From: Deltaproteobacteria bacterium UBA1386
Lineage (GTDB): Bacteria; Desulfobacterota; Syntrophorhabdia; Syntrophorhabdales; Syntrophorhabdaceae
Reading direction: 5' to 3'
Length of the DNA: 42,408 nucleotides
NCBI GenBank assembly: GCA_002305765.1
Contig: DBQU01000081.1
Span: forward strand, 31,761-74,168
The position numbers were made by a program, and so were the translations under genes. The notes beneath the pieces are model-generated. The model was given only the letters and a program-made list of their open reading frames with translations. It was not told the origin of the DNA and made no database searches. Shown in pieces: positions 23,825-31,403 of the stretch (position 1 is its first letter; the number at the start of each line of letters is the position of its first letter).

Positions 23825-24066
23825 TCTCACGCCCGCCCGCTTCGCTCGAGTTCACAGAGTTCACAAAGAGAGACGGAAAAGAGAGAAAGGATTGCCGCCG
23901 TCCCGGCGGGAGGCAAAGACAACTCTTTTCCATTCCGCTCGTCATAAGGGAAGGGCGGAATCGAAGATGTTCCCTGATCCCGGTAGTCTCCGGGATCAGG
24001 GAACAGTCTTTCCTCTTCTCTTCTCTCTTTGTGAACTCTGTGAACTCGAGCGAAGCGGGCGTGAGA
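23825..24066. repeat. Large inverted repeat (45-49 bp arms) with internal hairpins
   Basis: This spacer has no gene. The left arm 23825-23873 and the right arm 24022-24066 are reverse complements apart from a 4-bp insertion (CGCC-type duplication) in the left arm. Each arm contains two tandem copies of the 9-mer GAGTTCACA. The interior holds a perfect 15-bp hairpin (23969-23983 with 23990-24004, 6-nt loop), a CCGCCG/CGGCGG hairpin and an ATTCCGC/GCGGAAT pair. It looks like a non-autonomous palindromic element or an extensive cruciform. Confidence 0.85.
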
Positions 24067-24086
24067 CGATCTTTTCGTTTTTTCTG

Positions 24087-25028
24087 TCATTTACGTGCTT
24101 CTCCCTCCCCTTCGCCGAAGGGCTGTTCCTTGCCGAAGTCGGGGACGTAGAGGGGGGCGCTTTCGAGGTCCTGGGTGAAGACGTTGTCCATACCATTAGT
24201 TGTAAGGAAGGAAACGAGGTCGTCGTATTCTTCCTGACGTATCCTGCGGGAGAGCACCGGGTGCTCGCCGGAGCGGTGGAGGGGAAGGTACTGGGACATG
24301 AGGCCCACCCAGGTCCGTTTGCCCACATTTTCGGCGATCCAGCCGAGTGCAGGACGGGAACCGGCAAGGCCACCGGGGAGCACGAGATGGCGGACGAGGA
24401 GGCCCTTTTTCGCGATGCCGTCCTCGACGACAAGGTGCCCCACCTGGCGCTTCATCTCGACAAGGGCCGCGCGGGCGAACTCGGGGTAAGGTGCGTGGGC
24501 TGCTGCACCGGACAGCTTCTGCGCGATGGCTGGACTCCAGTACTTCAGGTCGGGCAGGTAAATATCGACGAGGCCTGCCAGGGCGCGAAGGGCGTCGACA
24601 CTGTCGTAGCCGTTCGTGTTGTACACGAAAGGTATGCCTATACCTCTTCTCTTCGCTTCTCCGATGGCCGCGGCGATAAAGGGGACGTATGGCGTCGGAC
24701 TAACGAGATTGACATTGTGGCACCCCATCGCCTCGAGGGAGAAGAACATCTCCACAAGTTCATCAATGGTCACCGTGTTTCCCCGACCCTCATGGCTTAT
24801 CTGGTAGTTCTGACAGAAGACGCACCGCAGGTTGCAGAAGGAAAAGAATATGTTCCCCGACCCCCTCGTCCCCGAGATGGGCGGCTCCTCCCCAAAATGG
24901 GGCCCGAAATGGGCCACCGCAATATCCCCGCCTGCCCCGCAGAACCCCCTTTCCCCGGCAAGGCGGTCAACCCCGCACCGACGGGGGCAGACAGTGCAGG
25001 GTGCAAGCATGGAAAGGTCGGGTTTCAT
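24087..25028 (-). CDS. Radical SAM protein, PflX/PflA-like (COG1313)
   Basis: Likely an iron-sulfur enzyme using S-adenosylmethionine to make a radical. The radical SAM core motif is C65xxxC69xxC72 (FCNLRCVFC). A preceding Cys cluster (C11, C14, C18 and C30, in CTVCPRRCGVDR...GFC) is typical of the PflX branch and may bind a second cluster or metal. The barrel continues with VNLVSPTPYV and VYNTNGYDS. It resembles activators of glycyl-radical enzymes, but no such partner gene is nearby, so the substrate is unknown. The ATG at 25028 is used; a TTG at 25034 is also in frame. There is no ribosome site, but a TATACT box lies seven bases upstream. Confidence 0.85.
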   Translation of the reverse strand: MKPDLSMLAPCTVCPRRCGVDRLAGERGFCGAGGDIAVAHFGPHFGEEPPISGTRGSGNIFFSFCNLRCVFCQNYQISHEGRGNTVTIDELVEMFFSLEAMGCHNVNLVSPTPYVPFIAAAIGEAKRRGIGIPFVYNTNGYDSVDALRALAGLVDIYLPDLKYWSPAIAQKLSGAAAHAPYPEFARAALVEMKRQVGHLVVEDGIAKKGLLVRHLVLPGGLAGSRPALGWIAENVGKRTWVGLMSQYLPLHRSGEHPVLSRRIRQEEYDDLVSFLTTNGMDNVFTQDLESAPLYVPDFGKEQPFGEGEGEARK

Positions 25029-25035
25029 CGGCAAT

Positions 25036-25041
25036 AGTATA
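25036..25041 (-). promoter_or_regulatory. -10-like box directly before the radical SAM gene
   Basis: TATACT on the minus strand ends seven bases before the ATG at 25028. The -35 region would fall in the left arm of the palindrome (25051-25069) and is weak. The layout suggests a leaderless transcript. Confidence 0.35.
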
Positions 25042-25050
25042 GCAGAAACG

Positions 25051-25169
25051 GAAGACCAGGTAATGGGTTATAGGTTATGGGTGATAGGAAAACCGGGGAA
25101 ACCCTGATTTCCACTGTTCTTTGCTTTTTCCCCCATGACCCATGACCCGGAACCCATTACCTGGTCTTC
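25051..25169. repeat. Palindromic spacer with facing heptamer arms
   Basis: Positions 25051-25069 and 25151-25169 are perfect 19-bp inverted repeats. They are part of heptamer arrays: GGTAATG, GGTTATA, GGTTATG and GGTGATA from 25059 to 25086, and CCCATGA (twice), CCCGGAA and CCCATTA from 25132 to 25159. The right arm overlaps the thioesterase stop codon. Confidence 0.85.
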
Positions 25170-25629
25170 AGGAGACCGTATATGATCCTGTTCCCACCGC
25201 GATGAGCTCTCCCGTGTCGTTGGTCAGTTCCGTTCTCGTAACGGCGACCTTGTTCCCAGTTCTCAGGGTTCGTGCGATGGCGGTGAAGGCTGTGCCCGTG
25301 CCGGGGCGGAGGAAGTCGACCCGCAGATCGATGGTGCTAACCCGCCCGAACCTCTCAAGCTTGGCCCCCAGCGTTTCGTCCATTCTTTCCTGTGCGCCCA
25401 TGAAGGCGACGAGTCCTCCCGTGACGTCGATGACGGAGGATATCACGCCGCCATGGACCATACGGCGCTTTCGGTGTCCCATGAGCTCGTCGCGCATCCG
25501 AAAGGACACCGTCACGCCTCCGGGGCTCATCGATTCTATGCTGAGCCCGAGCAACGTGTTGAAAGGGATCTGTTCGCTGAACATTTCGTTGATCACATGG
25601 AGGAATTCGTCGTTGCCGGGTTTTTTCAT
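25168..25629 (-). CDS. Hotdog-fold thioesterase (PaaI family)
   Basis: Probable acyl-CoA thioesterase of 153 residues. The family signature MVHGGVISSVIDVTGG (His59 region) is the hotdog central helix with the catalytic His and Asp neighbourhood. VSTIDLRVDFLRPG and GELIAVGTGSY are the typical C-terminal strands. A GAGGGA ribosome site precedes the ATG at 25629. The gene lies seven bases downstream of the metal permease gene, so they share a transcript, although no functional link is evident. The acyl substrate cannot be deduced; in aromatic-degrading organisms phenylacetyl-type CoA esters are common for this family. Confidence 0.88.
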   Translation of the reverse strand: MKKPGNDEFLHVINEMFSEQIPFNTLLGLSIESMSPGGVTVSFRMRDELMGHRKRRMVHGGVISSVIDVTGGLVAFMGAQERMDETLGAKLERFGRVSTIDLRVDFLRPGTGTAFTAIARTLRTGNKVAVTRTELTNDTGELIAVGTGSYTVS

Positions 25630-25636
25630 CGTTCCC

Positions 25637-26347
25637 TCAGAGCCCGAGGAATTGGATCATCAGGCCGCAGGTGAGGATCGTCAAGCCCGCGATGGCGTGG
25701 GTGTAACGTTCGGCCCTGTCAAGGACCTTGAAGCTTAAACCCGCCCTCATGAGGAGTACCACGGCCATCATCGTGGCTATCGTTACGACACCGAAGGCGA
25801 GGCTCACGAGGGCAACCCCCATAAAGCTCTTACGGGCGGCGGGATAGATGAGAAGGGGTATGAGGGGTTCGCAGGGGCCGAAGACGAATATTATGAAGAG
25901 GATCCAGGGTGTGACGGCCCTTCCTTCGTCCTCATGGAAATGGGCATGGCTGCCGTGATGGGTGTGCTCGTGCTCGTGGACGTCTGAGGTGCCGTGGACA
26001 TGCACGTGCCTGTGGGGTTTGTTGAGGACCGCCCTGCGTATGCCCCACACGGTGTAGGCAAGGCCGAAGGCGATAAGGAGCCACGCCGCGACCGTCCCCC
26101 GCGTCGATTCTATGAGCTCGAGCTTCTCGAGCGCTACACCGAGCGCAACCCCGACGAAACCCAGCACGATGGAGCTCAGGATATGCCCGAGCCCGCAGGC
26201 GAAGGTCACCAATGCGGTCTTCAGCGTCGACCATTTCCTCGACCAGGACAGCATCACGAAGGGTACATAGTGGTCGGGGCCGAAGAGGGTGTGGAAGAAC
26301 CCTATGGACACGGCAGCGATGAGGAGGGCGGACAGGTCAGGGGACAT
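25637..26347 (-). CDS. NicO/UreH-like metal permease with His-rich loop
   Basis: Integral membrane protein (236 residues, about six helices). The N-terminal helix carries His19 and the FGPDH motif (22-26), and a later helix has FGPCEPLIPLLIYPAA; both are typical of the NicO/UreH-like permease superfamily. Residues 112-138 form a loop with twelve histidines, suggesting nickel or cobalt handling. It heads a two-gene unit with the thioesterase and has a strong promoter about 110 bp upstream. The direction of transport (uptake or efflux) is not decidable from sequence. A nickel-dependent racemase-like enzyme 0.9 kb upstream could be a user. Confidence 0.82.
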   Translation of the reverse strand: MSPDLSALLIAAVSIGFFHTLFGPDHYVPFVMLSWSRKWSTLKTALVTFACGLGHILSSIVLGFVGVALGVALEKLELIESTRGTVAAWLLIAFGLAYTVWGIRRAVLNKPHRHVHVHGTSDVHEHEHTHHGSHAHFHEDEGRAVTPWILFIIFVFGPCEPLIPLLIYPAARKSFMGVALVSLAFGVVTIATMMAVVLLMRAGLSFKVLDRAERYTHAIAGLTILTCGLMIQFLGL

Positions 26348-26391
26348 AGGGGGCCTTGGGTGTGGTCTTAAAGGACGCTGCGAGACCGACA

Positions 26392-26440
26392 GGACCTATA
26401 GGAGGGATAGGACGTATGGGACGTATGGGACGCATGGCAC
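26392..26440. repeat. 9-bp tandem repeat in the permease leader (GGGACGTAT)
   Basis: Cores spaced exactly 9 bp occur at 26392, 26401, 26410, 26419, 26428 and 26437, with GGGACGTAT as the best unit. They lie between the promoter and the start codon, so they would be in the 5' leader, where the RNA reads GUCCCAUAC units. Confidence 0.7.
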
Positions 26441-26458
26441 CTGTTGAAGTTTCGTGTC

Positions 26459-26487
26459 ATTATAATAACTTTGCACCCGATTGTCCA
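26459..26487 (-). promoter_or_regulatory. Strong sigma-70 promoter for the permease-thioesterase unit
   Basis: On the minus strand TGGACA (26487-26482), an exact 17-nt spacer and a perfect TATAAT (26464-26459) are present. The start would be near 26452, leaving a leader of about 105 nt that contains the 9-bp repeats. Confidence 0.7.
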
Positions 26488-26529
26488 CATCGTGTTGACA
26501 ACCGCCCTTCCTTGACCGTCTTTCTTCTG

Positions 26530-26557
26530 AACCCTTAAACCCTTGAACCCTTGAACC
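26530..26557. repeat. 8-bp tandem repeat (AACCCTTG)
   Basis: Three and a half copies of AACCCTTG/A run from 26530 to 26557, just downstream of the YbaK stop codon. Confidence 0.6.
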
Positions 26558-26561
26558 GTCC

Positions 26562-27047
26562 TTACTCTATCGCCACGTTTACCATCTTCGGCTGCAGCGT
26601 TTTCACTATGTCGTGGGGGCCCATGGCTATGAGGTAGCCGCGCCTGCCGCCGTTGATGTAGATCTTCGGCAGGGCGAGGATGGTCTCTTCCATGTAGACG
26701 GGCATGGCCTTGCGGGTGCCGAAGGGCGATGTGCCGCCGACCATGTAGCCCGAGTGTTTCTGCGCGGTCTCAGGCGTGCAGGGCCCGACCTTCTTGACGC
26801 CCATGACGCGGGCGAGCTCCTTCGTGGAGACCTCCCTGTCGCCGTGCATGAGGACGACGAGAGGTCTTTTGTCCTCGTCTTCCATGATGAGGGTCTTCAC
26901 CACCATGTGCTCGTCGACGTGGTACTGCTTCGCGAACGTTTCCGTCCCCCCGTGCTCCACGTACTGATAGGGGTGCTCCGAGAACTCCACCTTCCTCTCC
27001 CGAAGGAACCGGACGGCAGGCGTCACATAGGTCTTATCCTTGGACAT
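26562..27047 (-). CDS. ybaK: YbaK/EbsC-family aminoacyl-tRNA deacylase (Cys-tRNA(Pro) deacylase)
   Basis: Trans-editing enzyme that hydrolyses Cys-tRNA(Pro) made in error by prolyl-tRNA synthetase. The 161 residues match the family: TPAVRFLRERKVEFSEHPYQY, VVKTLIMEDEDKRPLVVLMHGDREVSTKELARVMGVKKV, and the signature GYMVGGTSPFGTRKAMPVYMEE. The first Lys of VVKTL is the expected catalytic residue. No clear ribosome site precedes the ATG at 27047, because a heptamer array begins within ten bases of it. It stands as a single gene between repeat-bearing spacers. Confidence 0.92.
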   Translation of the reverse strand: MSKDKTYVTPAVRFLRERKVEFSEHPYQYVEHGGTETFAKQYHVDEHMVVKTLIMEDEDKRPLVVLMHGDREVSTKELARVMGVKKVGPCTPETAQKHSGYMVGGTSPFGTRKAMPVYMEETILALPKIYINGGRRGYLIAMGPHDIVKTLQPKMVNVAIE

Positions 27048-27056
27048 AAAGATACC

Positions 27057-27197
27057 GTTTTAAGTCTTAAGTGTTAAGTTTTTAGTTAAAAGCAGGGCCG
27101 TAAAGAACCCCGGATCACGATCTCGCGCAAAAGACGGCACAGACCACCCTTTCTTCTCTTGTCTTCTGCTTAAAACTTAAAACCTAAAACGTAACAC
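27057..27197. repeat. Facing heptamer arms in the ybaK-racemase spacer
   Basis: The left arm (27057-27091) has five units: GTTTTAA, GTCTTAA, GTGTTAA, GTTTTTA and GTTAAAA. The right arm (27170-27197) has TTAAAAC twice, CTAAAAC and GTAACAC, which are the reverse complement type. The arms enclose about 80 bp with no gene. Confidence 0.85.
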
Positions 27198-27202
27198 CGT
27201 CT

Positions 27203-28417
27203 TCATCCTATCATCTGCACCGTCCCGTCCGGTATCACCGCCACCCGGACGGGTCTGCCCGCATACTCCCTGTCGAGTTCGCCTATGAGGGCCGGAAGGT
27301 CGTCGACCCAGGTGATGTCATCCTTTTTCCCGAACCAGTAGGAGCCGGCGTGGTCCTTGTGGCGGGAGTAGAGGAAGAGCCTCTTCACCTTTTCATGGAG
27401 CGGTCTTTCGCCCCTTCCGAGCCTTCCCCAGAGGTCCTTTCCGAACCTTCCCATGAGGTAGTGGATGACCTGCCCTTCCTCGATGTCGTTCAGGATGACA
27501 AGACAGCCGCCGTCGGGGGTAAGGATCTCCTCCGACGTGGAGGCGGCGATGACGGCCTCGTTGGCCTTGCCGAAGGTGTTGGCGAAGACGATATCGTACT
27601 TTCCGGCCGCATTCGTCGCGTAGTGCGCGAGCGCCCCTTCTATCATCGCGGGATAGAGGGAGTCGGGATGACCGGCGAAGACGCGTGTGGCGCGGGACGA
27701 GCTGTTGACGAAGACATCGATCTTGATGTCGAGCCGAGCCATCCTTCCCGCCTCGCGCATGTCCGACAGGATGGCGTTGCAGGAATGGTTGCCGAGGCCC
27801 CAGCAGCTCTCCAGGTTCTGCTGGAGAAGGAGACCGTGGTGATACTGAATGGCATCGATGTGGGCTATGCCGGGAAAGACCATCTTGTATCCGCCTCCGA
27901 AACCGCAGAACTGGTGGGGGATGAAGGAGCCCATGCCTATCCTGAGGTCGCAGGTCAGGTATTCTTTATTAATGGTAACGGGTGTTCCCAGGGCCGTCCT
28001 TCCCAGCGTTTCGCAATTCTCGTAGCAGTTGTGGTTGTAAACGGGAAATCGCTGAAGCACCTCGTTGCCGAGCTTCTTTCTGAAATCGGCGTTATTGTGA
28101 GGGGAGTGGGTGCCCAGGGCGCAGAGGAACCGCACCCGGGAGTCGTCGATGTCCGCGCCTGCCAGGGCCTCGAGGAGCGTCGGGACTATCTCGTAGGTGC
28201 GTGTCGGCCGGGAGAGGTCGTCGAAGAGGACGCAGACCTCCTTCGCGCCTTTCATGAGCGGGACGAGGGGCATGATGGCGGCCCGGTATTCCGCTCCGCC
28301 GATGGGCCGTGCCCTGTCACCTTCCATTGACAGCACGTCCACGTCCCAACGGGCCGGGAAGTCCGCCTCGAGGGTGCGCTCACCGTTCCAGAGGCCGTGG
28401 GGCAGGGATATTTTCAT
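27203..28417 (-). CDS. Nickel-dependent lactate racemase family protein (LarA-like, DUF2088)
   Basis: Predicted 2-hydroxyacid racemase or epimerase using the nickel-pincer nucleotide. Visible motifs are FDDLSRPTRT (66-74), LGTHSPHN with His104, PHQFCGFGGGYK with His168 and Lys178, and a His at 194. The Lys178-His194 spacing of 16 equals that of Lys184 (cofactor attachment) and His200 (nickel ligand) in studied LarA. The 404 residues fit the family. The ATG at 28417 is preferred; an upstream extension runs into the divergent promoter. No larB, larC or larE is in the window. It diverges from a GntR regulator 52 bp away, which probably controls it. The true substrate is unknown. Confidence 0.85.
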   Translation of the reverse strand: MKISLPHGLWNGERTLEADFPARWDVDVLSMEGDRARPIGGAEYRAAIMPLVPLMKGAKEVCVLFDDLSRPTRTYEIVPTLLEALAGADIDDSRVRFLCALGTHSPHNNADFRKKLGNEVLQRFPVYNHNCYENCETLGRTALGTPVTINKEYLTCDLRIGMGSFIPHQFCGFGGGYKMVFPGIAHIDAIQYHHGLLLQQNLESCWGLGNHSCNAILSDMREAGRMARLDIKIDVFVNSSSRATRVFAGHPDSLYPAMIEGALAHYATNAAGKYDIVFANTFGKANEAVIAASTSEEILTPDGGCLVILNDIEEGQVIHYLMGRFGKDLWGRLGRGERPLHEKVKRLFLYSRHKDHAGSYWFGKKDDITWVDDLPALIGELDREYAGRPVRVAVIPDGTVQMIG

Positions 28418-28428
28418 AAATTTAGAAC

Positions 28429-28443
28429 TTGTAATGATAACAA
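28429..28443. promoter_or_regulatory. Candidate GntR operator between the racemase and gntR
   Basis: TTGTAATGATAACAA is a near-perfect 15-bp palindrome (six of seven pairs match) centred between the divergent genes. FCD-type GntR regulators often bind TNGT...ACNA palindromes, though with a shorter spacer. The position fits control of both directions. Confidence 0.4.
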
Positions 28444-28469
28444 CAACTAGGGTACAGTATACGAAATTA

Positions 28470-29153
28470 ATGAGAAAACTGGTAATAAAAAAAGACAAGA
28501 CGATACGGCAGAAGGTCTATCATCACATACGCGAGGAGATCCTCAAAGGTGCCATCGCCCCCAAGGAGAGGCTTATAGAAGCGAAGATCGCCGGGGAGAT
28601 AGGCACATCCCGGACTCCCGTGCGCGAGGCGCTCCACAACCTCGAACTGGAGAAGCTCGTTGTCTCCATCCCCCGGGTGGGCTACGTGGTCAGGGGCATG
28701 GACATGGAAGAGGTGGAGCAGATATGCGAGATCAGGGCGGCGATCGAAAGTCTTGCCATCGCGTGGGCCACGGCGAAGCAAAGGGACAGGCTCATCGGGG
28801 CCCTCAAGAGGAACATCGAGAACCAGAAGAAACAGATATCGAAAGGCAATCTCAACGGCTACGTTGAGCTGGACGCGCAGTTCCACGACATCATTGCGCG
28901 CCTTGCCGGCAGCGACCGCCTGCTGGAGCTCACCCAGACCCTGCGCAGGCATATGCTGAGGTACCGGATCCAGTGCATCTACATGACCGAGACGGCGGAG
29001 AGATCGATGCACGGCCACGAACGGATCGTGACCGCCATCGAAGGGGGGGACTCTCAGGAGATCGCCGCCGCGGTGAAGACACACCTTATCCAGGCGAGGG
29101 ACGACATCCTTTACTATGTCTTTCGCGATCCCGACGGCGACGCCAGCCGATAG
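28470..29153 (+). CDS. GntR-family transcriptional regulator with metal-binding FCD domain
   Basis: Dimeric repressor or activator responding to an organic acid. Residues 10-75 form the winged helix (RQKVYHHIREEILKG, AGEIGTSRTPVREALHNLE). Residues 80-215 are the FCD effector domain. Its metal-site ligands are visible as Asp135 and His139 (DAQFH), His183 (HGH) and His205 (THL), so a Zn- or Ni-centred carboxylate ligand is expected. The 227-residue protein starts at the ATG at 28470; longer frames run back into the divergent gene. There is no ribosome site, but TATACG lies six bases upstream. Likely targets are the LarA-like gene and the ABC importer. Confidence 0.92.
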   Translation: MRKLVIKKDKTIRQKVYHHIREEILKGAIAPKERLIEAKIAGEIGTSRTPVREALHNLELEKLVVSIPRVGYVVRGMDMEEVEQICEIRAAIESLAIAWATAKQRDRLIGALKRNIENQKKQISKGNLNGYVELDAQFHDIIARLAGSDRLLELTQTLRRHMLRYRIQCIYMTETAERSMHGHERIVTAIEGGDSQEIAAAVKTHLIQARDDILYYVFRDPDGDASR

Positions 29154-29251
29154 CCCCAGCAGCGGACCCCACAGAGGACGTTTTGATTGACAAAAAGGGG
29201 TTTCTGTGCAAACCTCAGAATAACGCATAAAAACCAAACGGAGGTGCTGGT

Positions 29252-30469
29252 ATGAAGAGGTATTCCTTCCTTGCGCTCGCGTCGGTGTTGCTTCTGTCCG
29301 TCCTGTGTGTGTACTCCGTCTCCCAGGCGGCGAACACCATAAAAGTGGGCATCGTCGACACCTACACGGGGCCCGCGACGACCTTCACCAACGACGTTCT
29401 CGATGGCTTCAAGCTCGCCGTGCAGAAGATAAACGCCTCCGGAGGCATTTTGGGCAGGAAGATCGAATACACGACGAGGGATGAGAAGTTCAAGCCCGAC
29501 ATCGGTCTTGCCATGGCCAAGGAACTTGTCCTCAAGGAGAAGGTCGATATCCTGATGGGCACCATCAACAGCGCCACCACGCTGGCCATCTCCGACTTCG
29601 TGAGGAAGGAGAAGATACCCTTCTTCGTCACCTTCGCAAAGAGCGACAAGATCGTCGCCGAGAAGGGACACCGCTACATCTTCAACATGAACGAGAACAC
29701 CGAGATGGCAGGCAGGGCGGCCGCCATCGCGCTCGCGAAGAAGCCCTACGTCAAGTACTGGATAGCCGGCGACGACTACGAGTACGGCCACGCCATCGCC
29801 GAGGGCGTCTGGGACAACCTCAAAAAGCTTAAACCTTCCGTCCAGAAGGTGGGAGAGACGTGGTGGAAGGTGGGCGAGGCGGACTTCACCCCCTACATCA
29901 CGCAGATACTCGCCGCGAAACCGGACTTCATAATCGTCGCCACGGGTGGCTCCGGCATGGTCAACTTCCAGAAGGCGGCCAAGGCCACGGGTCTTTCGCA
30001 GAAGGTCCCCTTCTACCAGCACACGGCAACGGAGCTTTCCGTTCTCGCCCCCCAGGGACAGAACGCCCCCGAAGGGGTCTACGGAACGGCCAACTACTTC
30101 TTCTACTATCCCGACACCGCCCAGAACAAGGCCTTCGTGGCCGATTTCAAGAAGGCATACAACCGCAATCCCCGGATCGGTGCCCTCTACGGGTACATGA
30201 CGGCGCAGTTCATCGCCGAGGGGTACAAGAAGGCCGGCAAGATCGACAAGGAGAAATTCGTCACGGCCCTCGAGGGCATGAGCCTCGACAGCCCTGTCGG
30301 CAAGCTTGAGATCCGCAAGTGCGACCATCAGCTCCTGCTCCCCATGTACTTCGGCGTCACGAAAAAGGACGCGAAGTATGAGTTCCTGACCGCCAGCGGC
30401 ATCGAGACGATCCAGGGCAAGGACTACGTCCCGTCCTGCGAGGAGGTTCTGAAACACCGCAAGAAATAG
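29252..30469 (+). CDS. livK: Branched-chain amino acid-type ABC transporter substrate-binding protein
   Basis: Periplasmic binding protein of the LivK/Peripla_BP_6 class. The signal peptide (1-26) ends SVSQA before ANTIKVG. The body starts with IKVGIVDTYTGPATTFTNDVLDGFKLAVQKINASGGILGRKIE, the canonical first lobe, and includes YVKYWIAGDDYEYGHAIAEG and GVYGTANYFFYYPD. Its 405 residues are standard. GGAGGT lies six bases before the ATG at 29252. The long Liv-type family also carries aromatic acids, ureas and hydroxy acids, so branched-chain amino acids are only a default; the GntR/racemase neighbours hint at an organic acid. Confidence 0.93.
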   Translation: MKRYSFLALASVLLLSVLCVYSVSQAANTIKVGIVDTYTGPATTFTNDVLDGFKLAVQKINASGGILGRKIEYTTRDEKFKPDIGLAMAKELVLKEKVDILMGTINSATTLAISDFVRKEKIPFFVTFAKSDKIVAEKGHRYIFNMNENTEMAGRAAAIALAKKPYVKYWIAGDDYEYGHAIAEGVWDNLKKLKPSVQKVGETWWKVGEADFTPYITQILAAKPDFIIVATGGSGMVNFQKAAKATGLSQKVPFYQHTATELSVLAPQGQNAPEGVYGTANYFFYYPDTAQNKAFVADFKKAYNRNPRIGALYGYMTAQFIAEGYKKAGKIDKEKFVTALEGMSLDSPVGKLEIRKCDHQLLLPMYFGVTKKDAKYEFLTASGIETIQGKDYVPSCEEVLKHRKK

Positions 30470-30493
30470 GAAGAAGGAAGACAAGGGAGAAGA

Positions 30494-31393
30494 ATGGAGA
30501 GCGTCCTTGGCTTCATAAGCCCGAAGATCTTAAGCCAGATACTCGTGGGCCTGTCCCGCACGGTCATCCTCTTCATTGTCTCGTCGGGCCTGTCCTTGAT
30601 CCTGGGGGTTCTCAGGATCCCCAACGTGGCGCACGGTTCCCTCTACATGATCGGCGCCTTCATGGCCTATACGGTGTCGCACCTCTTCGGAGGGGGCAAC
30701 ATGGGTTTCTGGATGGCCCTGGTGCTGGCACCCCTGGGGGTGGCGGTGGTCAGTTTCGCCGCCGAGAGGTCCCTCTTTCAGTTCCTCTATGAGCGCGAAC
30801 ACCTGATGCTCCTCCTGCTCACCTTCGCCATGTCCCTTGTTTTCGGAGACCTTGTCAAGATGGTGTGGGGGGGCGAATACCGTTCGGTCCCCGTGCCTTC
30901 CATCTTTCAGGGCTACATAAACCTTTTCGGCGGGCTCCCCTTTCCCATCTACAGCTTCTTCCTTCTCGTCGTGGGGCCCGTCATTGCCATACTGCTGTGG
31001 CTTCTCACGAACAAGACGAAGATCGGCAAAATATCGCGCGCGGCCGCCGTGGACAGGGAGATGGTGGGGGCCGTGGGCATCAACGTGAGCTGGGTCTTCG
31101 CAACCGTTTTCATAATCGGCTGTCTTCTGGCCGGTCTTGGCGGCGTCCTCGTCGCCCCCACGGTGAGCGTTACCCTAGGAATGGACCATACCCTTATCAT
31201 GGAGGCCTTCCTCATCGTCATAATGGGGGGCCTCGGAAACGTCTGGGGCGCCCTTCTCGGCTCGCTCATATTTGGCCTTACCCAGTCCCTGGGTATTCTC
31301 GTGTGGCCTCAGTTCGGCATCGTCTTCCCTTACCTGGCCGTGGTCGTCGTGCTCCTTTTCCGGCCCACGGGGCTCTTGAGGTCGACATGGTGA
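30494..31393 (+). CDS. livH: Branched-chain amino acid-type ABC transporter permease (LivH)
   Basis: Inner-membrane permease of 299 residues with about eight helices. The LivH pattern is clear: ILFIVSSGLSLILGVLRIPNVAHGSLYMIGAFMAYTV near the start, and NKTKIGKISRAAAVDREMVGAVGINVS, the cytoplasmic loop that docks the ATPase, followed by GGLGNVWGALLGSLIFGL. It starts 24 bases after livK behind AGGGAGAAGA. It pairs with LivM. Confidence 0.94.
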   Translation: MESVLGFISPKILSQILVGLSRTVILFIVSSGLSLILGVLRIPNVAHGSLYMIGAFMAYTVSHLFGGGNMGFWMALVLAPLGVAVVSFAAERSLFQFLYEREHLMLLLLTFAMSLVFGDLVKMVWGGEYRSVPVPSIFQGYINLFGGLPFPIYSFFLLVVGPVIAILLWLLTNKTKIGKISRAAAVDREMVGAVGINVSWVFATVFIIGCLLAGLGGVLVAPTVSVTLGMDHTLIMEAFLIVIMGGLGNVWGALLGSLIFGLTQSLGILVWPQFGIVFPYLAVVVVLLFRPTGLLRSTW

Positions 31394-31403
31394 GGGGCCG
31401 TCC

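Noticed and set aside
29187..29215. Promoter for livK starting with TTGACA
   Set aside because: A perfect TTGACA lies at 29187-29192, but no acceptable -10 box occurs at 16-18 nt, so I do not list it.
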